A stretch of 64,000 nt of DNA from VAZQ01 sp963771845. GTDB lineage: Bacteria > Pseudomonadota > Alphaproteobacteria > Rhizobiales > Xanthobacteraceae. Where the stretch lies: assembly GCA_963771845.1 (NCBI GenBank), contig CAVYVC010000017.1, positions 62,001 to 126,000 of the forward strand. The letters are read 5' to 3'. The notes under the pieces were generated by a model, which searched no databases, was not told the origin of the DNA, and saw only the letters and a program-made list of their open reading frames with translations. This document shows positions 18,520 through 27,339 of this stretch, one piece after another. The translations under genes and the position numbers were made by a program. Position 1 is the first letter of the stretch. Each line of letters opens with the position of its first letter.

Positions 18520-20149
18520 TCAGTAATCCATTCCACCGCCGGGCATGGGCGGCATCGGCGCCGGCTTCTTGGGCAGCTCGGCGACCATCGCTTCCGTGGT
18601 CACCAGCAGGCCCGCGACCGAAGCGGCGTCCTGCAGTGCAGCGCGCACGACCTTGGCTGGATCGACAATGCCCTTGTCGACCAGATCCACATACTCCTCG
18701 GTCTGCGCGTCGAAGCCAAAGGTCTCCGACTTGTTCTCGAGAATCTTGCCGACAACGATCGAGGCCTCCACGCCTGAGTTCTCGGCGATCTGGCGCGCCG
18801 GCGCTTCCAGCGCCTTGAGAACGATGTTGATACCGGCCTGCACGTCGTGGTTCTCGTTGCTGATCCGGCCGACCGCTTTCTTGGCGCGCAGCAGCGCTAC
18901 GCCGCCACCAGGCACAATGCCTTCCTCGACCGCGGCGCGGGTCGCATTGAGGGCATCTTCGACGCGATCCTTCTTCTCTTTCACCTCGATCTCGGTTGCG
19001 CCACCAACCCGGATGACCGCGACGCCGCCGGCGAGCTTTGCAAGCCTCTCCTGGAGCTTCTCCCGATCGTAATCGGAGGTGGTCTCCTCGATCTGCTGCC
19101 TTGATCTGCGAAACGCGCGCCTCGATGTCCTTCTTCTTGCCGGCGCCGTCCACAATCGTGGTCTTCTCCTTCTCGATGATGACCCGCTTTGCTCGCCCGA
19201 GCATGGCGGTCGTCACATTTTCAAGCTTGATGCCCAATTCTTCGGAGATCAGCTGGCCGCCGGTAAGGATCGCAATGTCCTCGAGCATCGCCTTGCGCCG
19301 GTCGCCGAAGCCGGGCGCCTTCACAGCTGCCACCTTGAGGCCGCCGCGCAACTTGTTGACCACGAGGGTGGCGAGCGCCTCGCCTTCAACATCCTCTGCA
19401 ACGATGAGCAACGGCTTGCCGGCCTGGACGATCGCCTCGAGCACAGGCAGCAGAGCCTGCAGCCCCGAGAGCTTCTTCTCGTGCAGGAGCACGTAAGCGT
19501 CCTCGAGTTCGGCTAACATCTTCTCGGCATTCGTGATGAAATACGGCGAGAGATAGCCGCGGTCGAACTGCATGCCTTCGACGATCTCGACTTCAGTGTC
19601 GAGCGCCTTGGCTTCTTCCACCGTGATCACGCCTTCATTGCCGACCTTCTGCATTGCTTCGGCGATCATCTTGCCAACCCTGCTGTCGCCGTTGGCCGCG
19701 AGCGTGCCGACCTGGGCAACCTCGGACGAGGAGCCAACCTTCTTCGCGCGCTTCTCGATGTCCTTGACCACGGCCGAGACGGCGATATTGATGCCGCGCT
19801 TGAGATCCATGGGGTTCATGCCGGCGGCGACCGACTTCACCCCCTCCCGGACGATCGCCTGGGCGAGCACCGTGGCAGTGGTCGTGCCGTCGCCCGCCTG
19901 ATCGTTCGTTTTCTGGGCAACCTCGCGCACCATCTGCGCGCCCATATTCTCGAACTTGTCCTCCAGCTCGATCTCCTTGGCGACGGTTACGCCATCCTTG
20001 GTGATACGGGGGGCGCCGAAGCTTTTGTCGAGCACGACGTTACGGCCCTTGGGGCCCAGCGTCACCTTGACCGCGTTGGCAAGGGTATCGACGCCGCGAA
20101 GCATCTTGTCGCGGGCATCAGTGGAAAACTTTACGTCTTTTGCAGCCAT
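18520..20149 (-). CDS. groEL: Chaperonin GroEL, interrupted by a one-base frameshift
   Basis: GroEL begins at ATG 20149 (MAAKDVKFSTDARDKML) and reads normally, including the ATP-binding GPKGRNVVLD and AGDGTTTATVLAQ, up to about residue 349. Near 19093-19101 one extra base moves the frame; the second half continues in the next frame from QIEETTSDYDREKL through VGGATEIEVKEKKDRVEDAL to the glycine-methionine tail MPPMPGGGMDY at 18520. Removing one base gives a 542-residue protein, the normal GroEL length with no other defect. Without correction the first frame would run on to 18338 with nonsense sequence. Because all conserved GroEL motifs survive, a sequencing error is more likely than a dead gene. 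It is the second gene of the CIRCE-controlled groESL operon. Confidence 0.92.
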
Positions 20150-20238
20150 TTCAATTCACTCCGTGTTCTTGCAGTAAGAAGCTTCTTCTCCATTCGCCCG
20201 GGAAAAGGTGCGCCAGGAGATAGATCAGATTCTGCTTT

Positions 20239-20535
20239 TCAGGCGACCACGCCCATGATGTCGGACTCCTTCATGATCAGGAGTTCCTCGCCATCGAGCT
20301 TCACTTCGGTGCCCGACCATTTGCCGAAGAGCACCCGGTCCCCGGCCTTCACGTCCGGCTTGATGATCTTGCCGCTCTCGTCGCGGCCGCCTGGGCCCAC
20401 GGCAATGACCTCGCCCTGTGACGGCTTTTCCTTCACGGTATCGGGGATGATGATGCCACCCTTGGACTTTTCCTCAGCATCGACACGCCGTACCACCACG
20501 CGGTCGTGCAGGGGACGGAACTTGGTTTTGGCCAT
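20239..20535 (-). CDS. groES: Co-chaperonin GroES
   Basis: A 98-residue co-chaperonin. It shows FRPLHDRVVVRRVDAEEKS, the mobile-loop GGIIIPDTVKEKPSQGEV, and the roof and C-terminal part VLFGKWSGTEVKLDGEELL. It forms the lid of the GroEL folding chamber in the cytoplasm. groEL follows after 89 bp on the same strand. The start is preceded by the ribosome site GAGGAGA. Confidence 0.96.
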   Translation of the reverse strand: MAKTKFRPLHDRVVVRRVDAEEKSKGGIIIPDTVKEKPSQGEVIAVGPGGRDESGKIIKPDVKAGDRVLFGKWSGTEVKLDGEELLIMKESDIMGVVA

Positions 20536-20568
20536 ATTTCTCCTCGCGGAACGCAGATTTTGGGATTG

Positions 20569-20595
20569 CTAGCACTGTAGGTGTGCGAGTGCCAA
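20569..20595 (-). promoter_or_regulatory. CIRCE operator (HrcA site) of groESL
   Basis: On the plus strand the element reads CTAGCACTG, nine bases, then GAGTGCCAA. This matches the CIRCE consensus TTAGCACTC-N9-GAGTGCTAA at 7 of 9 and 8 of 9 positions. It lies 34 bp upstream of groES and just downstream of the predicted -10, so the HrcA repressor would block transcription initiation. Confidence 0.88.
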
Positions 20596-20601
20596 GCCGG
20601 C

Positions 20602-20630
20602 AAATAGGGGCTGTGCTGCGGGCTGTCAAG
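20602..20630 (-). promoter_or_regulatory. Heat-shock (RpoH-type) promoter of groESL
   Basis: On the minus strand CTTGAC is followed after 16 bp by CCTATTT, close to alphaproteobacterial RpoH promoters (CTTGAA-N16/17-CYTATnT), and it also resembles a housekeeping promoter. Its downstream end is seven bases from the CIRCE element, giving the usual dual control by RpoH and HrcA. Confidence 0.65.
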
Positions 20631-20639
20631 ACGTGAATC

Positions 20640-20691
20640 GTAGCCCGGAGGGCGCGAGGGCGGGTAAGCGGCCGCGCGCAAAATCCGGGAG
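20640..20691. repeat. gtagccc-type palindromic repeat, copy 1 (degenerate)
   Basis: Begins gtagcccgga and ends aaatccggga, giving a degenerate stem. It belongs to the same family as the copies at 29065, 40761, 51172 and 60181. It lies between the divergent groES promoter and the TIR-STAND gene. Confidence 0.55.
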
Positions 20692-20818
20692 GCCCCCCCT
20701 CCCCCGGGAGATTGCCCCAAGCCTCCTCCGTCGATTTAATTTGGCGTCCCCGCATGGCACCGTCGGCGCGGTGCGCCGCCGATCGCACCATCCGGGGTTA
20801 TAAGCAGGGTTCGTTTTA

Positions 20819-23568
20819 ATGCGGCGCTGGTTTCTCAGCTACCATTCTCCGGATCAGCCGCTGGCGGAAAATCTCAAGCTCGCCATTGAGCGCAAGGATT
20901 CCGACTCGCGGTATTCTTCGCTCCAAGGCACATGCAGCTGGGCGGCTCGTGGTCGGCGCAACTGGCCAAGGAAATTGCAGACGCAAACGCTTTTGTCCTG
21001 CTGGTTGGGCAGCACGGGGTCGGCAACTGGCAGGTGCTCGAATATGACGAGGCGCTTGAGAGATGGACCGCGGCGCCGTCCGATTTTCCTCTCATTGTCG
21101 TCCTGCTGGAAGGGCAGACGGCGCCCGGTCTGCCGTTTCTGCGGCGGCTTCACTGGGTCATCACCCCGGACCCCGCTTCCGACAAGGAAATCGGCCGACT
21201 GTTTGAGGCGACCTCGGGCAGCCGTAGCAATGCCGGCGAGCTGTGGCGGTACGCCTCTCCGTACCGCGGCCTTGAAGCAATGCAGGAGAAAGACAGCGAC
21301 TATTTCTTCGGCCGCAAGCGCGAAACGGTTGAGGTGCTTTCGGCGCTCGCGGCTGACCCCGACCGTGTTCCCATTCTTTTCGGCAATTCCGGGGTGGGTA
21401 AATCCTCGCTGGCGCAGGCTGGCGTGCTCGCGGCGCTCAAGCGCCAAGCCTGGCCGCAGGATGCAGAAGCTCCGAATGGCTGGCCGGTTGGATTCGAGGG
21501 CAGCCGGCAATGGTGCTTCCTCTCGTTGCGGCCTGGCACGGATCCATTGAAGTCATTGGTCGAGGCTTTTCTCGACATCTGGCAGTTCGCAGCAACGGAC
21601 CCCGAGCGGATCCGGCAGCAGAACGGGCTGGTCGAATTGTTGCGTGATGGCAAGGCCACGCTTGGGGACCTCATCGATGCCACTGAGCGCCGCCGCAAGG
21701 AGCTCAATCAGTTCATGCCGCCGGCGTTCTTCCTTTACGTCGATCAGGGTGAGGAGCTCTATGTGCGCGCGCAGGAGCGCGAGCGGCGCCGTTTTTCCGA
21801 GCTGCTCGCGCAGGCGATTGCTGACCCGCGCCTGCGTTCAATGATGAGCATGCGCTCTGACTTCCTTGGTCACCTGCAAGCGGACGAGCCGCTGTTCAAA
21901 GTGCGCCAACAGATCGACGTGGCGCCGCTGCGCGAAACGGAATTGCGTGAAATCGTCAGCCGGCCGGCAGAAGTGCTTGGGGCACGGTTCGAGACCGAGG
22001 GTCTCATCGACATCATTACCCGCCGCACCGCCGAGGATTCCATCAAGGATGTGGGCGCATTGCCGCTCCTCTCCTACACGCTCGACGACATGTGGACCCA
22101 GATGGTGCGGCACGGCGACGGCATATTGCGGCTTCCCGCGCAATCGGTTGAGCTCGGGGGTGTTCTGGTGGATCGCGCCAACAAGTTCCTCGCCGCGCGC
22201 CCCGGTGCGCAGAATGCCCTGCGGCGCGTGCTGACGCTGCGCCTTGCGACCGTGCGCGAAGACGGCGAGCCAACGCGACGGCGAGCAGCGCGAGAGGAGT
22301 TCTCGGAAGAGGAGTGGCGCCTGGTATCCGAGCTTGCCGCCTATCCCAATCGTCTTGTGGTCACGATCTCCAAGCCCACGGGAGAAACCTCCGCAGAGGT
22401 GGCGCACGAAGCGATCTTCCGGCGCTGGGACAAGTTGCGCGAATGGATCGCGGCCGAACGCGAGTTCCTGGCGTGGAGGACCGGGCTCGAATCCGCACGT
22501 CGCGGATGGGAGACAGCACCCGAAGAGGCAAAGAACGATTCATTGCTGATGGGATTTCCCCTGGTGCAAGCCAGACGCTGGCTGGCGCAGCGCAAGGACG
22601 ATTTGTCTCGTTCAGATCGTGAGTTCATCGAGCGCAGCATCGAGCGGGACACGGCGGAGCGCCGGCACAGCGAGGGATTGCGACGGCGGAGCCGGCAATT
22701 GGCGGTCCTCGCAGGCGTGCTGTTGCTCGCAATTGTTGCCGGTCCGGCGGCGTGGTGGAAACGGGCGTGGCTCAATGAGCAGGCCTATTGGGCCTTTCAC
22801 ACTCACCCACTTTCAACAGACAAAGAGCATGCGCTTGCGCCGGCTGCCGACTTCGTCGAATGCACCGACTGCCCCAGGATGATCGTTGTACCAGCGGGCA
22901 ACTTCATCATGGGATCATTTAAATCCTCGCCATTCTTCAAGATGGAATTGCCGCCCCATCCCGTCACCATCAACCAGCGCTTTGCGCTTTCCGCCCGTGA
23001 GGTGACGCTGGGAGAATGGAATGCGTGCGTTGACCATGGTGGTTGCGCGCCGGTCGTTGCCGACGGTGCGGGAAGCGCTGCGCTGCCGGTCACGAATGTG
23101 AACTGGAAAGACGCACAGACCTATGTGTCCTGGCTCAAGAGAATAACGGGAAAGGATTATCGGCTACCCACCGAGGCGGAATGGGAATACGCAGCGCGCG
23201 GGCAGCGCTCGTCTGGCAAGACATACTATTTCTTTGGCAATGACGAGGCGGAGCTCGATCAATACGCCTGGTATGGCGACAATTCCGATGACCAGCTGCA
23301 TCCCGTGGGGCGGAAAAAGCCCAATCCATTTGGATTATTCGACATGTACGGCAATGTCGCGGAGTGGGTGCGGGATTGCTACCACGACACTTACGAGGGC
23401 GCCCCGGCTGATGGTTCGGCCTGGGCCGCGTGGAATTGCATTCGCTATGCGATACGCGGCGGCTCCTACGTCGACCGCGCACGGATGCTGCGCTCCTCGG
23501 CACGGGATTCCTCGGACAAGGCAACCGACACCATCGGCTTGCGGGTTGCCCGTTCGCTTGCGCCGTAA
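20819..23568 (+). CDS. TIR - STAND NTPase - transmembrane - FGE/C-type-lectin-fold protein (frameshifted near 20908)
   Basis: Two frames make one gene. The first (from ATG 20819) reads MRRWFLSYHSPDQPLAENL, the start of a TIR domain; the second continues with FFAPRHMQLGGSWSAQLAKE after one missing base in a cgg run near 20908. Restored length is 916 residues. Domains: TIR at 1-135, with the helix containing VLEYDEAL where NADase TIRs carry the catalytic glutamate; an nSTAND1-like NTPase at about 145-600, with SPYRGLEAM, FFGRKRE, Walker A GNSGVGKSS and Walker B-like FFLYVDQGEELY; one membrane helix at 627-646 (LAVLAGVLLLAIVAG); then an FGE/SUMF1-like domain at about 688-916 (MIVVPAGNFIMGSF, YRLPTEAEWEYAARG, DMYGNVAEWVRDC, AIRGGSY). 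The active-site cysteines of true formylglycine enzymes are absent, so the last domain is probably a binding module. Topology predicts cytoplasmic TIR-STAND and a periplasmic sensor. Function is inferred: a conflict or immunity receptor. Confidence 0.82.
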
Positions 23569-23652
23569 AGCTGGAGCGTGAGCAAATGCGCCTGCGGAGA
23601 CGTCGGTCACGACCGGTTTGGGCGCGTTTGCCCACCTCCGCGGCGTTGCGTG

Positions 23653-26079
23653 TCAGCCTCGCTCGAACCCGGAGAGACCGCACGCTTTCGCCTCGGGATG
23701 TGCCATGCGCTCCCTGGCCAACGCGGCATGCCGGCTGCGGGGAAACAGGCGCAGGATGTCGGCATTGATTTTCTGCGCTTGTTCCAGATGTCCCATGCAG
23801 CGATAGATGATCGCCATCCAGGTATATCCATTATCGCGTGCGTTGCTGTTCGGGAAAGTCGTGATGAGCTTGCGAAACGTCCCTTCGGCCGCATTCAAGT
23901 CTTTCATTTCGGCACCCAGCACGAAGATTTCCTCCGCCAAAGCATCATCCATAAGGTCGCCCTTCGGGAATTCCGCTTCCATGGCCGAGACCGCGGCGGG
24001 CACGGAGGCTGCGTTGAACTGAACGAGAATGCGCACTTTTCGATAGTAGAGCCATTCGCGCAGGTTGGCGTAAGGCTGGGTGCGCGGCACACTCGTAAGT
24101 GTCATATCGGTCAGGTTCAGGGCTTGCCTGAGATCCTTATGAACCGGCGCGCGTGCGGCGGTGCGCTGCGGCTGCTGCTGGGGCGGGCGATCCAGCAGCA
24201 AGGAGTACTCGACGATGATGTCCTTTGCTCTCTTGTCGAGGTCGCTCGGCGTGAGTGCGGCCGATTTCAGATAATTCTGGTAACGCAGAATTTGCCGGGA
24301 GGCCTCCACCACGTACGGAATTTCAGCCGCGTTGGTATAATCGAATTCCTCCGTGCCGGCCTCGCGTCTCTTTGCGGGTGGGAAGATCGCCTTGAGGAAA
24401 TCAGTGATTTTTTTCGGGTCGGTGGTCGCCGGCATCCGCTCGATGGGCACTTGCAATGTCTTCAACCCGCGTTCACCGATTTCGATAGTCGCCGCATAGT
24501 CGAATGTCCGGAAGGCAGAGCGCGCGGCCGCATACCAGAACGCAGGCTGTGGCGTAAGCACCGGATTGGATGCGATCATCTTCGCCTGCTCGGAAGGCGG
24601 GTATTGCGTCAAAATCCGCACCAGCTCTCGCATTGCCGCCGGGCGTCTGAAATCCCCGTTGCCCACCACCATGGCCTGCGAGAGATAGTTGATCGCTTCC
24701 AGGGGTTGACCTTGATGGTACGCAAGCCAGCCCAGCATGTAGGCGGCATCGTCAGCATGCGGCGCCGATTTGTTGCGCAACGCCACCTCGAAATACGGCC
24801 GCATGGCCGCGGTGCGCTGGGCGAAGTTCGGTATGACCTGTACGAGCAGCTTGCGATCATAGAGTTCCGGATACCAGTTCAAGGTGGTCAGGGTGCTGTT
24901 CACCGGTCCGACATCAATGCCGACGGCGTCGTTGCCGGCTCCTTCGCTCATCTTCTGCTTAACCGCGGTCGGAACATCTTCCAGCATCGCTTGCAACAGC
25001 TCGTGCCCGCGTGCGTAGTTGATAACGCCGGCTATGACGGAATTCGGATTTATCTGGAGCGCTTTGTCGTACTCGCCGATCGCGTAGTACAAGAACTCGT
25101 TGAAGGGCTCGGCCGGATTGCTGCTGAGGAAATCGAGCATATCGCGGCGAATCCCCGGATATTCCGTATTCTCCCGGTAGGGGCTCACTCTGCTGCTGTG
25201 CTCGAAATCCTGAAGAAAGTTGACGGTACCCAGAGGAAGATACGCCCACGCGCGCGAACGCAGCTTTTGCGACGGCTGGCCTGCGAAAACCCTGTTCAGC
25301 GCCTGGATGGCAATACTGGGCGATGCATCCAACGCCAGATGACGCGTGAGCGCCGCAACGTCAGCCCAGAGCGAATAATCGGTTGTGGCGCGCGAACGGT
25401 CCTTGGCAAGAATACCACGCAGCTCCTGCTCGAATTTTTTTGTCAGCCCCCGCGCGATGTCGACGGCTTCATAACGACGCTCGCCCCGTCCTGCTCCATC
25501 CATGTTGACGGTGTACACATATCCGGGCCCGCCTGTGACGCGGTAGACCGGCAGGCCTGCTTGGACGGAGCGCTCCATGTCGCCGAGCGGGTCAAGGAAA
25601 ATTCCAGGCCAGATCGGATCGGAATTTCCGCGCAAGTCTTCCGGTCGCAGCGCACGCAGCTCAACGTCTCCCCAGACGGCAATCACCGCACTCGGCAAGC
25701 CGCCACGCGCCGGCAGGCGCTCGAGCTTCTTCGGTTGCTCCTTGAAGGCGTTTGAGAGACTGTCAATCTCCCTGCCAATCATATCGTCGCTGAGCGCAAC
25801 GGACGAAACATTCGCCAGCAGATACACCGCGGTTCCATCTTCCGCGTACATGACTTTGTCCGGAACAGCGCTCGTGGTTCCGGCATTTCGTTGCTGTCGC
25901 CTGCTGCATTCGGTGATCCCGGGGAAGACGCCTAAGTCGCACTGATAGAAACCGAAATTGCGATTTCGGCGCACGGGTTCGCCCAACGTGAAACCCCCGA
26001 TGGAGTAGGATGCTGCATGGCCTGAACTGATCTGCAGCAATTCGAATGCGCATGCAAATGCGAGCAGCCAGGATTTCAC
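23653..26079 (-). CDS. Large exported helical-repeat (TPR-like) protein, function unknown
   Basis: About 808 residues. Start chosen at GTG 26079, which follows a strong ribosome site (AGGGAGGGG) and gives a clean signal peptide (KSWLLAFACAFELLQISSG, cleavage near HAAS); ATGs at 26151 and 26112 lack this. The mature N-terminus is beta-rich with several cysteines (GFYQCDLGVFPGITECS). The rest is helical, with TPR-like units such as YAIGEYDKALQINPNSV, AAYMLGWLAYHQGQPLEA and AEGTFRKLITTFPNSNARD near the end. It is exported to the periplasm or cell surface. I do not recognise a family. It converges with the TIR-STAND-FGE gene, 85 bp apart; whether they work together is unknown. The 725-codon frame on the opposite strand is its shadow. 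Confidence 0.72.
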   Translation of the reverse strand: MKSWLLAFACAFELLQISSGHAASYSIGGFTLGEPVRRNRNFGFYQCDLGVFPGITECSRRQQRNAGTTSAVPDKVMYAEDGTAVYLLANVSSVALSDDMIGREIDSLSNAFKEQPKKLERLPARGGLPSAVIAVWGDVELRALRPEDLRGNSDPIWPGIFLDPLGDMERSVQAGLPVYRVTGGPGYVYTVNMDGAGRGERRYEAVDIARGLTKKFEQELRGILAKDRSRATTDYSLWADVAALTRHLALDASPSIAIQALNRVFAGQPSQKLRSRAWAYLPLGTVNFLQDFEHSSRVSPYRENTEYPGIRRDMLDFLSSNPAEPFNEFLYYAIGEYDKALQINPNSVIAGVINYARGHELLQAMLEDVPTAVKQKMSEGAGNDAVGIDVGPVNSTLTTLNWYPELYDRKLLVQVIPNFAQRTAAMRPYFEVALRNKSAPHADDAAYMLGWLAYHQGQPLEAINYLSQAMVVGNGDFRRPAAMRELVRILTQYPPSEQAKMIASNPVLTPQPAFWYAAARSAFRTFDYAATIEIGERGLKTLQVPIERMPATTDPKKITDFLKAIFPPAKRREAGTEEFDYTNAAEIPYVVEASRQILRYQNYLKSAALTPSDLDKRAKDIIVEYSLLLDRPPQQQPQRTAARAPVHKDLRQALNLTDMTLTSVPRTQPYANLREWLYYRKVRILVQFNAASVPAAVSAMEAEFPKGDLMDDALAEEIFVLGAEMKDLNAAEGTFRKLITTFPNSNARDNGYTWMAIIYRCMGHLEQAQKINADILRLFPRSRHAALARERMAHPEAKACGLSGFERG

Positions 26080-26206
26080 CTTCCCCTCCCTGAACCGATG
26101 AACAATATCCATTCCACGGTGCGGAGTTACATCTGTCCCTCTATAGCTCAACCACGCCCTATGAACGAGCGCATATGGTTGGGCAGGATTGTCGCCTCAT
26201 AGAGGT

Positions 26207-26908
26207 TCACTCCGGCGGCAAGCTGCACATCGATACGACGACGCTCGCTACATCTTCCGGAGCCATGATGTAGTCCTCAGGCGTCGTGCCCGGTCCAGCC
26301 TTGGTCCGGCCGCGCCGCGTCGAAAAGCTGCTTAGTGTTGCGCCCGGATGCACGATCGAAGCAACCACGCCGTATTTGCGCCCATCCATCGTCAGTTGAT
26401 GCGTCATTCCATGCAGGGCGAACTTGGTTGCGGTATAGGGGAGCGAATCCGGCCGTGGCGTTTTGGCCGAGACGCTGCCGATATTGATGATACGGCCGCC
26501 CCGCGGCACCTGATCCTTCATGATCCTGATCGCCTCGCGGCTGCACAGGAACGCAGCCGTGAGATTCGCATCGAGAACTTCCTGCCAGTAGTTCAGCGTG
26601 ATGTCCTCGATCGGCATGTGGGCGGCAACGCCCGCGTTGTTCACGAGCACGTCCACGCGACCATAGGTTTCATGCGTTTTCCGAAACAGGCGGCAGACCT
26701 CGTCTTCACGCGTAACGTCCGTCGTCACGGCCAGTACGGTCCCTCCTGCATCCCGGATTCCCGCGGCCGCTTCTGCAAGCAATTCGGTCCGGCGCGCTGC
26801 CATAACCGTCTTGGCGCCCGCAGCTGCGAGCGCCTGGGCAATGCCGCGGCCCAGCCCATGGCTGGCGCCGGTGATGATCGCCACCCGATCGATCAGCTGT
26901 CGTGTCAT
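26207..26908 (-). CDS. Short-chain dehydrogenase/reductase
   Basis: A 233-residue SDR starting at ATG 26908 behind GGGCGGA. Classical motifs are all present: cofactor loop TGASHGLGRG, NNAGVA, the catalytic serine in NIGSVSAKT and the YTATK pair of tyrosine and lysine. An arginine pair after the second strand (AARRTE) suggests preference for NADPH. Substrate unknown. The 30 upstream in-frame codons probably do not belong to the protein. Confidence 0.87.
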   Translation of the reverse strand: MTRQLIDRVAIITGASHGLGRGIAQALAAAGAKTVMAARRTELLAEAAAGIRDAGGTVLAVTTDVTREDEVCRLFRKTHETYGRVDVLVNNAGVAAHMPIEDITLNYWQEVLDANLTAAFLCSREAIRIMKDQVPRGGRIINIGSVSAKTPRPDSLPYTATKFALHGMTHQLTMDGRKYGVVASIVHPGATLSSFSTRRGRTKAGPGTTPEDYIMAPEDVASVVVSMCSLPPE

Positions 26909-27001
26909 TCCGCCCCGCTCAGGGTGATTGCCGCCGCCTATATCCGCTGGCGTAGTATTGCGACCCATATTAGAAGAGGTCGCAATCAAACTGCTCATCG
27001 C

Positions 27002-27055
27002 GATTTGGATCTTGCTACCACGCGCCTGCGCCGACTGAAACGGGGGCGTGAGTGA
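27002..27055 (+). pseudogene. C-terminal remnant of a RelE/HigB-like toxin
   Basis: The frame ending at the TGA 27053-27055 closes with DLDLATTRLRRLKRG, similar to the final helix of HigB/Gp49-type toxins (pattern EI-LA--RL-E--RG). No upstream toxin sequence remains because the SDR gene begins immediately next to it. The stop overlaps the antitoxin start region, as in intact higBA operons. Identification rests on about 17 codons and on context. Confidence 0.45.
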
Positions 27056-27333
27056 AAAAAACCCGCGGACATTTGAGAACGTGTGGGATGCTCTCGAGCC
27101 AGAACAGTCCGCCCACTATGACGCTGCGCTCCGATGTTATGATCGCGATCACGCAAAAAGTGCGTAGCTGGAATACCACACAGCAGCGTGCCGCGCGCCG
27201 GCTCGGCATTACTCAGCCCCGTCTTAATGACCTCCTGCAAGGGAAAATCGACAAGTTCTCCCTCGACGCCCTGCTGACATTGGCAAGCCGCGCGCGCCTC
27301 AAAGTCAAGATTGACGTCCAGTCTGCCGCCTGA
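27048..27333 (+). pseudogene. XRE-family antitoxin (HigA-like), frameshifted
   Basis: From GTG 27048 one frame reads SEKNPRTFENVWDALEPEQSA, the typical N-terminus of HigA-like antitoxins. After about 27115 the similarity moves to another frame, MTLRSDVMIAITQKVRSW, followed by the helix-turn-helix TQQRAARRLGITQPRLNDLLQGK and FSLDALLTLASRARLKV. One inserted base near cactatg would account for this. The second part could still be made from ATG 27118 as a 71-residue DNA-binding protein. With the toxin stub it forms the remains of a type II toxin-antitoxin operon. Confidence 0.75.
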
Positions 27334-27339
27334 CGCTGA

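Noticed and set aside
18338..19092. GroEL read-through extension after the frameshift
   Set aside because: The 603-codon frame continues as arginine/glycine-rich nonsense; the second half of GroEL is in the other frame.
20819..23568. TIR-STAND gene as part of a diversity-generating retroelement
   Set aside because: FGE-fold domains are typical DGR targets, but no reverse transcriptase or template repeat was seen within this window.
23578..25755. 725-codon open frame on the plus strand
   Set aside because: It is antisense to the exported repeat protein, has no domain-like sequence or ribosome site, and reflects high-GC codon third positions.
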